Shown here one piece after another: positions 7,303 to 14,013 of a DNA stretch of 14,013 nucleotides. The notes under the pieces were generated by a model that was not told where the DNA came from, did no database searches, and saw only the letters and a list, made by a program, of their open reading frames with translations. A program made the position numbers and the translations under genes. The DNA lies in NCBI GenBank assembly GCA_025450155.1, contig JANWIB010000022.1, forward strand, positions 1 to 14,013, given 5' to 3'. Source of the DNA: Sphingobacteriaceae bacterium (GTDB lineage: Bacteria; Bacteroidota; Bacteroidia; Sphingobacteriales; Sphingobacteriaceae). Position 1 is the first letter of the stretch. Each line of letters opens with the position of its first letter.

Positions 7303-7331
7303 ACGGAAGTATTTACTTGAAAATAAGCGAT

Positions 7332-8957
7332 ATGCAATTTGAAATGTTAAAAGAACAATCATCAATTATTAAAGTAATTGGTGTTGGTGGTGGCGGTGGT
7401 AACGCCGTGAACCATATGTATAGGCAGGGGATTACCGGTGTAGACTTTATTATCTGTAATACCGATGCACAAGCTTTAGAGTTAAGCCCCATTCCTAATA
7501 AAGTGCAGTTGGGAGCCAGTCTTACTGAGGGTATGGGAGCAGGTTCTATCCCCGAAGTAGGAAAAAACTCGGCTATCGAAAATATCGAAGACCTCAAACG
7601 CATGCTTGCACCCAATACCAAAATGCTATTTATTACAGCAGGTATGGGTGGGGGTACCGGTACCGGCGCAAGCCCTATTATTGCTAAGGCTGCAAAAGAA
7701 CTGGATATACTTACGGTAGGAATTGTAACAACACCTTTTTCATTTGAAGGAAAACGGCGTAAGATGCAGGCCGAAGAGGGATTAGAAGAGTTTAAGAAAC
7801 ATGTAGATTCCTATTTAGTGATTTCTAACGACCGGATGAGGGAGATATTTGGGAACCTGACATTAAGTGCAGCTTTTGCCCAGGCGGATAATATTTTAAC
7901 AACGGCAGCTAAAGGTATCGCAGAAATAATAACAATACCAGGATACATTAATGTGGACTTTAAAGATGTTCGTACCGTAATGCACCAAAGTGGAGTTGCT
8001 ATCATGGGTAGCTACGCTGCTGAAGGTGAAAATCGTGCTTTGCGTGCTGTTGAAGGTGCTTTAGCTTCGCCCTTATTGAAAGATAATGAAATTGAAGGTG
8101 CCCGATACATCCTGTTGAATATAAGTTCAGGCTCTAAAGAAGTTTCCATGGATGAAGTAAGTGTTATTACAGATTATATTCAGGAAGAAGCGGGGCTTGC
8201 GGCCGATTTGATATGGGGTAATTGCGTTGATGAATCGTTAGGGGAGAAACTTTCTGTTACCATTATTGCAACCGGTTTTCAAACTACCGAAGAGCGTGCC
8301 ATGGAAAAAAGCCAGCAACGAAAAGTTTCTATGCTCACTCCGGATGATGCTCCTTTAGTAAAACCTGTTAATGCTACTAACAGTTTTATTGAACCAACAA
8401 TAACATTATTGGAAGATGCAAAAACAGAGGATATAGCTGATGATGAACAGCAGGAAGGGCAAGCCGACCTTTTCGCAGGTTTCTTTAGTAAAAGTATCTC
8501 GGAAGAAGATCAGTCAACAGAAGATATACATAATTTAACTGAAAATGAGCCTCAACAAGAGGAAGCTTCTTTTGAATTTGAGTTAAAGGAATCTGAATCA
8601 AATTTTGTATTTACTGAATCCATTTCAGAAATTAATGAACCAGAGGATGCTAATTCTTTCGAGCCCATTGCAGAAACACTCAATCCGGATGAAAATAAAT
8701 CGGATGAATCAATCGAAGAGCAATTGAGAAAGTCTAAAGAACGTATCTTGCGATTAAAAGACTTAAGTATGAAATTGCGTACAACAAACGGGTTGCAGGA
8801 GTTGGAAAATGAGCCAGCATACAAGCGTAAACAAATGGCGCTTCAACAAGCACCTCAATCTTCAGAATCACAAGTATCACGTTTTACCCTTTCGGAAGAA
8901 GATGGCATTACAGAAATTCGACCCAATAATTCTTTTCTACATGATAATGTAGATTAG
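7332..8957 (+). CDS. ftsZ: Cell division GTPase FtsZ
   Basis: Tubulin-like GTPase that forms the Z-ring; 541 residues from ATG 7332. I prefer this ATG to the upstream TTG (7317) because MQFEMLKEQSSIIKVIGVGG is the N-terminus I recall from related Bacteroidota. The GTPase core holds GVGGGGGNAV (17-26), the tubulin signature GGGTGTG (107-113) and the T7 loop NVDFKD (207-212), whose Asp209 and Asp212 activate GTP hydrolysis across the filament interface. Residues about 321-526 are an acidic, low-complexity C-terminal linker of roughly 200 residues, far longer than in E. coli. It includes a basic helical block around EEQLRKSKERILRLKDLS. The tail ITEIRPNNSFLHDNVD occupies the place of the conserved C-terminal peptide that binds FtsA. 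A terminator follows 12 bases after the stop, and the gap before the gene holds DnaA-box matches. Confidence 0.97.
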   Translation: MQFEMLKEQSSIIKVIGVGGGGGNAVNHMYRQGITGVDFIICNTDAQALELSPIPNKVQLGASLTEGMGAGSIPEVGKNSAIENIEDLKRMLAPNTKMLFITAGMGGGTGTGASPIIAKAAKELDILTVGIVTTPFSFEGKRRKMQAEEGLEEFKKHVDSYLVISNDRMREIFGNLTLSAAFAQADNILTTAAKGIAEIITIPGYINVDFKDVRTVMHQSGVAIMGSYAAEGENRALRAVEGALASPLLKDNEIEGARYILLNISSGSKEVSMDEVSVITDYIQEEAGLAADLIWGNCVDESLGEKLSVTIIATGFQTTEERAMEKSQQRKVSMLTPDDAPLVKPVNATNSFIEPTITLLEDAKTEDIADDEQQEGQADLFAGFFSKSISEEDQSTEDIHNLTENEPQQEEASFEFELKESESNFVFTESISEINEPEDANSFEPIAETLNPDENKSDESIEEQLRKSKERILRLKDLSMKLRTTNGLQELENEPAYKRKQMALQQAPQSSESQVSRFTLSEEDGITEIRPNNSFLHDNVD

Positions 8958-8969
8958 CTGAATTAAAAT

Positions 8970-9005
8970 AAAAAAGCCTTTATGAGAGATCATAGAGGCT
9001 TTTTT
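8970..9005 (+). terminator. Intrinsic terminator after ftsZ
   Basis: AAAAAAGCCT (8970-8979) pairs with AGGCTTTTTT (8996-9005). The stem continues through a T:G pair and TATG/CATA to a 6-base loop, AGAGAT, giving about 15 pairs ending in a six-T tract. It begins 12 bases after the ftsZ stop and ends the dcw transcript. The A-tract on the left makes it potentially two-way, but no minus-strand gene ends here. Confidence 0.9.
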
Positions 9006-9050
9006 GTATAAAATGAGCGACTAATCAAGTTTAATTTAAAAATAGACAAG

Positions 9051-9080
9051 TTGATTTAAAACGTCTAAATTATAACTTTG
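9051..9080 (+). promoter_or_regulatory. Bacteroidota-type promoter for the alpha-oxoamine synthase gene
   Basis: TAACTTTG at 9073-9080 is an exact match to the Bacteroidota -7 element TAnnTTTG. A TTG at 9051-9053, 19 bases upstream, fits the -33 element. Transcription would start near 9085-9087, leaving a leader of about 25 bases before the TTG start codon at 9110. The site lies just after the ftsZ terminator, as expected for an independent unit. Confidence 0.7.
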
Positions 9081-9109
9081 CAGTTTATTATAACCTAAAT
9101 ACGATACCA

Positions 9110-10351
9110 TTGGATTTATTTGATAAGATAGCTAAGAATATGGGCCCTTTAGGGCAGCACCAAAAATGGTCGCATGGATATTTTTCTTTTCCCAAATTAG
9201 AGGGAGAAATAGCTCCCCACATGAAATTTCGTGGCAAAGAACATATAGTGTGGAGCTTAAATAATTATTTGGGCCTTGCTAATCATCCCGAAGTACGAGA
9301 AGCCGATGCAAAAGCTGCAGCTGAGTATGGCCTTGCCTATCCAATGGGAGCAAGAATGATGTCTGGCAATTCTACTCATCATGAAGCGTTAGAGAAAGAT
9401 TTGGCAGAGTTTGTAGGGAAGCAAGATGCTTTTCTGCTAAATTATGGTTATCAGGGCATGGTCTCTATTATTGATACGCTGGTTGATCGTAATGATGTTA
9501 TTGTTTATGATGCAGAATCTCACGCTTGTATTATTGATGGCGTAAGGCTACACATGGGTAAACGCTTTGTATATCAGCACAATGATATCGATAGCTGTCG
9601 CAAGCAATTAGAACGGGCAACAAAACTGGTTGAACAAACCGGCGGATCTATCCTGGTGATCACTGAAGGTGTTTTTGGAATGTCAGGAGCACAAGGAAAG
9701 CTTAAAGAACTGGTACAACTTAAAAATGAATTTAAATTTCGTTTACTAATTGATGATGCGCATGGCTTTGGAACTATGGGGGGAACCGGTGCCGGAACTC
9801 ACGAGGCCCAAAATTGCGTAGATGGTGTTGATATTTACTTTGGAACCTTTGCTAAATCTATGGCAGGTATAGGAGCTTTTGTAGCTTCAACTGAAGAGGT
9901 TGTGAATTACCTCAGGTATAATATGCGGTCTCAAACTTTTGCTAAATCCTTGCCAATGCCTATGGTTATTGGCTTGCACAAACGTTTGGAACTTTTAAAG
10001 ACCAGGCCAGAATTACGGGAGAGGCTATGGCAAATTGCAACCGCATTGCAAAATGGATTAAAGGAGCGTGGTTTTGATCTGGGAATAACCAATACCATGG
10101 TTACCCCGGTATTTTTGAAGGGAGAATTATCTGATGCTACGGCAATTACTATGGACTTGCGTGAGAATTACGGCATATTTTGCTCTATTGTTGTTTATCC
10201 GGTTATCCCTAAAGGGTTATTGGAACTTCGTATCATTCCCACTGCATCTCATTCCATGGAAGATGTACAACGAACATTAAATGCATTCTCTGAAGTTGCG
10301 GAGAAATTACATAAAGGATATTATAAGGAGCATAAAGTTGTTTTTGCATAA
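9110..10351 (+). CDS. PLP-dependent alpha-oxoamine synthase (serine palmitoyltransferase / capnine synthase-like)
   Basis: Cytoplasmic fold-type I PLP enzyme of 413 residues in the family that condenses an amino acid with an acyl thioester and releases CO2. The family includes 2-amino-3-ketobutyrate CoA ligase, 8-amino-7-oxononanoate synthase, serine palmitoyltransferase and cysteate acyltransferase. Visible features are NNYLGLANHP (51-60), GARMMSGNSTHHEALE (80-95), the cofactor-stacking His138 in ESHACIIDG, LLIDDAHGFG (212-221) with the PLP-nitrogen Asp215, and the Schiff-base Lys249 in GTFAKS. The TTG start is chosen because MDLFDKIAKNMGPLG resembles the N-terminus I recall for Bacteroidota relatives; it lies about 25 bases after the predicted transcription start and lacks a Shine-Dalgarno. 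The sequence differs markedly from the Sphingobacterium serine palmitoyltransferase I recall and looks closer to the flavobacterial group linked to sulfonolipid (capnine) synthesis. The substrate is therefore open: serine, glycine or cysteate. No acyl-carrier or ketoreductase gene is adjacent. Confidence 0.88.
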   Translation: MDLFDKIAKNMGPLGQHQKWSHGYFSFPKLEGEIAPHMKFRGKEHIVWSLNNYLGLANHPEVREADAKAAAEYGLAYPMGARMMSGNSTHHEALEKDLAEFVGKQDAFLLNYGYQGMVSIIDTLVDRNDVIVYDAESHACIIDGVRLHMGKRFVYQHNDIDSCRKQLERATKLVEQTGGSILVITEGVFGMSGAQGKLKELVQLKNEFKFRLLIDDAHGFGTMGGTGAGTHEAQNCVDGVDIYFGTFAKSMAGIGAFVASTEEVVNYLRYNMRSQTFAKSLPMPMVIGLHKRLELLKTRPELRERLWQIATALQNGLKERGFDLGITNTMVTPVFLKGELSDATAITMDLRENYGIFCSIVVYPVIPKGLLELRIIPTASHSMEDVQRTLNAFSEVAEKLHKGYYKEHKVVFA

Positions 10352-10388
10352 TCCTGTATGAACGATAACAAAGGGGTCATTTCTTAAA

Positions 10389-10405
10389 AGTTAATTTTAT
10401 TAACT
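10389..10405. promoter_or_regulatory. Short palindrome AGTTAAT-TTT-ATTAACT
   Basis: Perfect 7-base arms around three T's, 37 bases after the alpha-oxoamine synthase stop. It is AT-rich and has no following T-tract, so it would make a weak hairpin at best. It could be an operator or chance in AT-rich DNA. No function can be assigned. Confidence 0.25.
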
Positions 10406-10438
10406 ATATCTTGATAGGGCATACTATAATTTGCAACC

Positions 10439-10516
10439 AAAGTGTTAGAAACTGATCTAAATGTGGAAAAAAATGCATTAATAGATGTTTAATAACACTT
10501 TTTTTAATTTTTTTTT
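10439..10516 (+). terminator. Long imperfect hairpin followed by T-tracts (probable terminator)
   Basis: AAAGTGTTA (10439-10447) pairs exactly with TAACACTTT (10493-10501). Nested pairs continue inward: AAAC/GTTT, ATCTA/TAGAT and AATG/CATT, separated by 1-2 base bulges, around a 12-base loop. Together they make about 22 pairs. Seven T's (10499-10505) and, after AA, nine more (10508-10516) follow. This is the only terminator-like structure after the alpha-oxoamine synthase gene. The stem is AT-rich and unusually long, so a structured RNA leader for the next gene or a small mobile palindrome are alternatives. The remainder of this 235-base gap is AT-rich with no convincing TAnnTTTG promoter. 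Confidence 0.5.
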
Positions 10517-10570
10517 ACAAAAAAACATTTTACATTAGCCCATATTAAAATAAAGCAACTTTAACCAAGC

Positions 10571-10577
10571 AAAGGAG
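10571..10577 (+). promoter_or_regulatory. Strong Shine-Dalgarno of the Hc1-like gene
   Basis: AAAGGAG lies nine bases before the ATG at 10587. Most other genes in this window lack such a site, as is common in Bacteroidota. It fixes the start of this small gene and suggests high translation. Confidence 0.7.
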
Positions 10578-10586
10578 TAATTAAAA

Positions 10587-10778
10587 ATGAAAAAATTTCA
10601 AGAAGTAAAAAAACTGGTAGATGGCTTAGCAGACGATGCAGATAAGTTCTACAACAAAGGGAACAGCGCTGCTGGTACTCGTGTAAGAAAAGGAATGCAA
10701 GATTTGAAAAACCTGGCTCAGGCAATTCGTTTAGAGGTTCAGGACAAGAAAAATAAAGAAGCTACAAAAAAGAAATAA
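10587..10778 (+). CDS. Histone H1-like nucleoid protein, Hc1 type
   Basis: Small basic protein of 63 residues, complete. The core KGNSAAGTRVRKGMQDLKNLAQ and the Lys-rich tail ending EATKKK match the Hc1-like histone family that is widespread in Bacteroidota and named after the chlamydial nucleoid-condensing protein. Here the core is seen as GNSAAGTRVRKG (about 41-52 counted loosely along the middle of the protein). The likely role is DNA binding and nucleoid compaction in the cytoplasm; that is inferred from the family and the charge. There is no signal or membrane segment. It appears monocistronic, with a strong Shine-Dalgarno upstream and a GC-rich terminator 12 bases after the stop. Confidence 0.88.
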   Translation: MKKFQEVKKLVDGLADDADKFYNKGNSAAGTRVRKGMQDLKNLAQAIRLEVQDKKNKEATKKK

Positions 10779-10790
10779 CTTCTTTATTTT

Positions 10791-10826
10791 AAACTAAAAC
10801 CCCGGATAGCCGGGGTTTTTTAGTTT
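10791..10826. terminator. Two-way intrinsic terminator between Hc1-like gene and dapA
   Basis: CCCCGG (10800-10805) pairs with CCGGGG (10810-10815) across ATAG. The stem continues with AAAA/TTTT and, past a two-T bulge, AAACT/AGTTT. On the plus strand six T's follow the GC stem; on the minus strand four T's then AGTTT do. It lies between convergent genes whose ends are 57 bases apart and probably serves both. Confidence 0.9.
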
Positions 10827-10835
10827 AATCTCTTT

Positions 10836-11720
10836 TCACATTTGTTTAAGCCTTATTAATTCCCTCTCTATTTTTTGGTAATTCGTTTCACTTACATTTA
10901 CCAATGGCAGACGCATCGTGTCGTCACATAACCCCAACTGTTTCAATCCCGCTTTTACTCCTCCAGGACTTCCTTCGGTAAAAAATAAATTAGTTATTTC
11001 TAACAGTTTAAAATGTAAAGTTTGCGCTTCTTTCCATTTTTCCTGTAGAGATAAACGAACCATTTTTGAAAAAATACCTGGCAAAACATTGCCAACAACA
11101 GAAATTACGCCTGCCGCACCTAACGATATTAAAGGAAGCGTGAGCGGGTCATCTCCTGAAATCAATAAGAATCGGTCGGGTTTGTCGCGTAAAATTTTAT
11201 TGCACTGTTCGAAATTTCCGGAAGCCTCTTTTACTGCAATGATGTTATCGAAATCATGCGCTAATCTTAATGTAGTTTCAGCAGCGATATGACAACTGGT
11301 TCTGCCCGGAACATTGTAAAGAATGATGGGTAAGGGCGAAACCTGCGAGAGCGCTTTGTAATGCTGATAAATACCTTCCTGTGTAGGTTTGTTATAATAT
11401 GGGCCGACCGATAGAATGGCATCAAATCCTTTGGGCTTAAATTGCTTAAATTCCGAGACTATTTTACGTGTATCGTTTCCTCCAATTCCGGCTACCAAAG
11501 GCACACGGCCCGCTACGGTTTCGCTGGTAAATTCCCAAATAGCTTCTTTTTCTTTTTGATCTAATGTGGCCGATTCTCCGGTGGTTCCCAAGGATACTAA
11601 ATATTCTACCTTTCCATCAATCAAAAAATTGATCAGGTTTTTTAAGGCGGAAAAATCTATAGAACCATCCTTTTTAAAAGGAGTTACCATGGCAACCCCC
11701 GTTCCGTAAAATTTCTTCAT
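10836..11720 (-). CDS. dapA: 4-hydroxy-tetrahydrodipicolinate synthase
   Basis: Cytoplasmic class I aldolase of 294 residues, normal for the family. It condenses pyruvate with aspartate semialdehyde, the first committed step to diaminopimelate and lysine, so it supplies peptidoglycan as well as protein synthesis. Catalytic landmarks are GTTGES (45-50) with Thr46/Thr47, GPYYNKPTQ (106-114) with the proton-relay Tyr, LYNVPGRT (134-141) with Tyr135 and Arg140, and the Schiff-base Lys164 in AVKEASGN. These favour DapA over N-acetylneuraminate lyase or other relatives. The start MKKFYGTGVAMVTPF is the usual family beginning. The gene lies 72 bases downstream of ligA on the same strand and could share its transcript. 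I saw no convincing promoter in that gap. Confidence 0.96.
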   Translation of the reverse strand: MKKFYGTGVAMVTPFKKDGSIDFSALKNLINFLIDGKVEYLVSLGTTGESATLDQKEKEAIWEFTSETVAGRVPLVAGIGGNDTRKIVSEFKQFKPKGFDAILSVGPYYNKPTQEGIYQHYKALSQVSPLPIILYNVPGRTSCHIAAETTLRLAHDFDNIIAVKEASGNFEQCNKILRDKPDRFLLISGDDPLTLPLISLGAAGVISVVGNVLPGIFSKMVRLSLQEKWKEAQTLHFKLLEITNLFFTEGSPGGVKAGLKQLGLCDDTMRLPLVNVSETNYQKIERELIRLKQM

Positions 11721-11792
11721 GTGAATATGAGCTTTAGGTGCTTCAGTACTACTATTTTAGCCGAAATTGGTTTGAAAATATTTTCGTGTATT

Positions 11793-13808
11793 TTAATCCG
11801 GTTTTATCATTTGCAGAAGTTCATTATCAGAAATAAGCGGAATATTCAACTTGTTGGCCTTTTCTAATTTAGAAGGCCCCATGTTTTCTCCTGCAACTAA
11901 ATAATTAAGCTTAGATGAAATACCACTAAGTATTTTCCCATTATGCGACTCAATCAAATTACTCAATTCATCTCTGCTAAATCTTTCAAATACTCCGGAT
12001 ATTAAAAAAGTTTTTCCTTCAAGCCTGTTACTTGCAAATGTTACTTCCTTTTTTATGCCCTCAAATTGCAAACCATATTGTTGTAATAGAGCAATTTGCT
12101 CATTATGCCGTTCATCTTGAAAGTAATCTATTAAACTTTCTGCAATTCGGTCGCCTATCTCATCCACCAAAGTCAGTTCTTCAAAACCGGCATTTCGTAA
12201 ACTGTCAATATTTTTAAAGTGAGCAGCTATTTTTCGGGCAACAGTTTCACCTACATAGCGTATGCCTAAGCCGAATAATACTTTTTCAAAAGGCATTTCT
12301 TTCGATTTTTCAATGCCTTCCAGCATATTATGGATTGATTTTTCGCCAAATCGTTCCAGTTGTTTCAGCTCCTCCTTTTTCTCATGTAATCGATAAAGAT
12401 CACTAATATGCTCCAAGTAACCCTTTCTGTAAAAAGCCTCGATTGTTTCCTGACCTAAGCCTTCAATATCCATTGCTTTTCTGCTAATGAAGTGCTGGAT
12501 TTTGCCAACAATTTGTGGTGGACATCCTTCATCATTGGGACAATAATGTACAGCCTCCCCCTCTTTCCGCACCAGGTTGCTACCACATTCAGGGCAGATA
12601 TCAGGATAACGAATTTTCTTTGCGCCTTCTTTTCTTTTTAACGTGTTTACACTGATAATTTTAGGGATTATCTCTCCGCCTTTTTCTACAAATACCGAAT
12701 CTCCCTCGTGCAAATCGAGGCGTTCCATTTCGTTAGCATTATGTAAAGTAGCCCGCTTTACAGTGGTTCCAGCTAAAAGAACGGGCTTTAAATTGGCTAC
12801 AGGGGTAATTGCTCCGGTACGTCCAACCTGGTAACTTACATGCTCAAGTGTTGTTTCCACTTCTTCCGCTTTATATTTATAGGCGATGGCCCAGCGTGGA
12901 GATTTTGCTGTAAATCCCAATTCCTGCTGTTGGTCGTAGTTGTTCACTTTTAAAACAATGCCGTCTATATCGTAACTTAATTTATGGCGTTTATTGCTCC
13001 ATTCGTGGATAAAGTCTAAAGCTTCGTTTATATTTTTACACAACCGGTTATGCTCGCATGTATGAAACCCCCACTCTTTAACTGTTTGAAGGCTTTCCCA
13101 ATGGGTTTTAAAAACGATTTTTTCTGTATAGAGGAAATATAGAAAACAATCCAGTGGGCGTTTTGCTACTTCACGTGAGTCTTGTAGTTTAATGGTTCCC
13201 GAAGCAAAATTACGGGGGTTAGCATAAGGTACTTCATCGTTTTCAAGACGCTCGCTATTAAGCCGTTCAAAAGCCGGGCGATGCATGAATACTTCTCCCC
13301 GGATTTCGAAATTTTCGGGATAATTGCCCTGTATTTTACGTGGAATTCGGTTAATTGTACGAATGTTCGCCGTAACATCATCACCCTGGGTTCCATCTCC
13401 CCGGGTGACCGCCCGAACCAATTTTCCATCTTCATAGGTAAGGCTTATGGAGAACCCATCGAACTTTAATTCGCAAACGTATTCAAAATCATCGCCTATT
13501 GCTTTACGTATTCGTTCGTCAAAATCCCGTAAATCCTGTTCGTTATAGGTATTGCCCAATGATAGCATGGGCCATTTGTGCTTTACTGTTTTAAATTCTT
13601 TGGTTATTTCGCCACCTACTTTTTGTGTTGGCGAATCGGGGTCTTGAAATTCAGGATGTTGCTTTTCGAGTGCTATAAGTTCATCAAGTTTCTTATCAAA
13701 ATCATAATCTGAGATAGTGGGTTGAGCTAAAACGTAATAATTGTAATTATGCTGGTTAAGCTCTTTTACAAGCATATCCATGCGTTCTTTAACTTCAAAA
13801 AGCGACAT
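11793..13808 (-). CDS. ligA: NAD-dependent DNA ligase LigA
   Basis: Replicative DNA ligase of 671 residues, full length. It seals nicks using NAD+ and joins Okazaki fragments. Domains in order: Ia, the NAD-binding region (HNYNYYVLAQPTISDYDFD, 20-38); the adenylation domain with the AMP-accepting Lys115 in ELKFDG (113-118), plus EIRGEVF (168-174) and DGIVLKVN (282-289); the OB domain with GRTGAITPVA (329-338); a four-Cys zinc finger (Cys405, Cys408, Cys423, Cys429); the helix-hairpin-helix region (about 440-580, including GLGIRYVGETVA and EIGDRIAESL); and a C-terminal BRCT domain (about 596-668). The ATG at 13808 gives the usual short lead before domain Ia; Met11 would cut into it. No key residue is missing. 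It lies 47 bases after the PorV/PorQ-like gene and upstream of dapA on the same strand. Confidence 0.97.
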   Translation of the reverse strand: MSLFEVKERMDMLVKELNQHNYNYYVLAQPTISDYDFDKKLDELIALEKQHPEFQDPDSPTQKVGGEITKEFKTVKHKWPMLSLGNTYNEQDLRDFDERIRKAIGDDFEYVCELKFDGFSISLTYEDGKLVRAVTRGDGTQGDDVTANIRTINRIPRKIQGNYPENFEIRGEVFMHRPAFERLNSERLENDEVPYANPRNFASGTIKLQDSREVAKRPLDCFLYFLYTEKIVFKTHWESLQTVKEWGFHTCEHNRLCKNINEALDFIHEWSNKRHKLSYDIDGIVLKVNNYDQQQELGFTAKSPRWAIAYKYKAEEVETTLEHVSYQVGRTGAITPVANLKPVLLAGTTVKRATLHNANEMERLDLHEGDSVFVEKGGEIIPKIISVNTLKRKEGAKKIRYPDICPECGSNLVRKEGEAVHYCPNDEGCPPQIVGKIQHFISRKAMDIEGLGQETIEAFYRKGYLEHISDLYRLHEKKEELKQLERFGEKSIHNMLEGIEKSKEMPFEKVLFGLGIRYVGETVARKIAAHFKNIDSLRNAGFEELTLVDEIGDRIAESLIDYFQDERHNEQIALLQQYGLQFEGIKKEVTFASNRLEGKTFLISGVFERFSRDELSNLIESHNGKILSGISSKLNYLVAGENMGPSKLEKANKLNIPLISDNELLQMIKPD

Positions 13809-13855
13809 GAACGAAGATAGGATTTTGATGCTATTTGTGAAAGTGGTAATGCAGC

Positions 13856-14013
13856 TTACTTCCCAAAATCGAGCCGGATAGAAAATACATTGCTATATAA
13901 GGCATCGGAAGTATTTCCGATATCTGTAAGGGCATAATCAAGAGAGAATTTTTGGATACGTATGCCAATACCAAGATTAGGTTGAACGGTGTATTGTTTG
14001 TTACCGTCAAAAT
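13856..14013 (-). CDS. PorV/PorQ-like outer membrane protein, C-terminal end only
   Basis: Only the last 51 residues and the stop are in the window; the gene runs off the right edge, which is its 5' side. The visible part reads GIGIRIQKFSLDYALTD, then SDALYSNVFSIRLDFGK. Alternating hydrophobic residues and a final aromatic at LDF fit the last strands of an outer-membrane beta-barrel. LDYALTDIG followed by an LYS-x-VFS strand resembles the PorV/PorQ family of Bacteroidota, some members of which act in type IX secretion. The family call comes from recalled sequence patterns on a short fragment, so the exact member cannot be named. It precedes ligA by 47 bases on the same strand. Confidence 0.6.
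   Translation of the reverse strand, partial: FDGNKQYTVQPNLGIGIRIQKFSLDYALTDIGNTSDALYSNVFSIRLDFGK

Noticed and set aside
7317..7331. FtsZ start at TTG 7317
   Set aside because: ATG 7332 gives the conserved Bacteroidota N-terminus MQFEMLKE. The TTG adds five residues without support.
7206..7331. Chromosome origin in the ftsA-ftsZ spacer
   Set aside because: Only two perfect DnaA boxes and one weak one in 126 bases, no dnaA/dnaN neighbour and no long unwinding region. Regulation of ftsZ is the simpler reading.
10352..10438. Promoter at TATAATTTG (10425-10433)
   Set aside because: It is one base too long for TAnnTTTG, and no -33 element is found at the right distance.
13809..13855. Promoter for ligA at TATCTTCG (minus strand) close to its ATG
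   Set aside because: One mismatch to TAnnTTTG, a poor -33 element, and it would leave essentially no leader. The PorV/PorQ-like gene upstream could provide transcription.

Overview
The window looks like chromosomal DNA of a Bacteroidota bacterium, most likely in or near the Sphingobacteriales (Pedobacter/Solitalea-like). The grounds are: a division and cell-wall (dcw) cluster without ddl; an FtsZ starting MQFEMLKEQSSIIKVIGVGG and ending SFLHDNVD; a TAnnTTTG-type promoter; an Hc1-type histone-like protein; a sphingolipid/sulfonolipid-type alpha-oxoamine synthase; and a PorV/PorQ-like barrel end. The lineage call comes from recalled family features and was not tested by a search.

Left part, about 1-8957, plus strand: the distal half of the dcw cluster in the order murD (5' end outside the window), ftsW, murG-murC, ftsQ, ftsA, ftsZ. 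MurD, MurG and MurC make lipid II. FtsW polymerises it at the septum. FtsQ, FtsA and FtsZ are the divisome scaffold, membrane tether and ring. The genes from murG-murC to ftsA overlap or nearly touch. A strong intrinsic terminator follows ftsZ at 8970-9005. The outstanding oddity is that murG and murC form one open frame of about 830 residues with no stop between them, and the linker lies in a palindromic repeat-like segment. Two near-identical copies of another intergenic repeat sit directly before the ftsW and murG start codons and carry their Shine-Dalgarno-like sequence. The 126-base ftsA-ftsZ gap holds two perfect, inverted DnaA-box matches and a separate inverted repeat.

Middle part, about 9006-10835: a monocistronic PLP-dependent alpha-oxoamine synthase with a good Bacteroidota promoter; a 235-base AT-rich gap with a long hairpin and T-tracts; a 63-residue Hc1-like nucleoid protein with an unusually good Shine-Dalgarno; then a two-way terminator shared with the convergent genes to its right.

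Right part, about 10836-14013, minus strand: read in transcription order, the last 51 residues of a PorV/PorQ-like outer membrane protein, then ligA (NAD-dependent DNA ligase), then dapA (lysine/diaminopimelate pathway), with gaps of 47 and 72 bases. dapA also feeds peptidoglycan, but it is on the opposite strand from the dcw cluster.

I saw no tRNA, rRNA, CRISPR array, insertion sequence or phage gene. Apart from the murG-murC fusion, the repeats and the ftsA-ftsZ spacer, this is ordinary core-genome content. I did not find a wholly new system.
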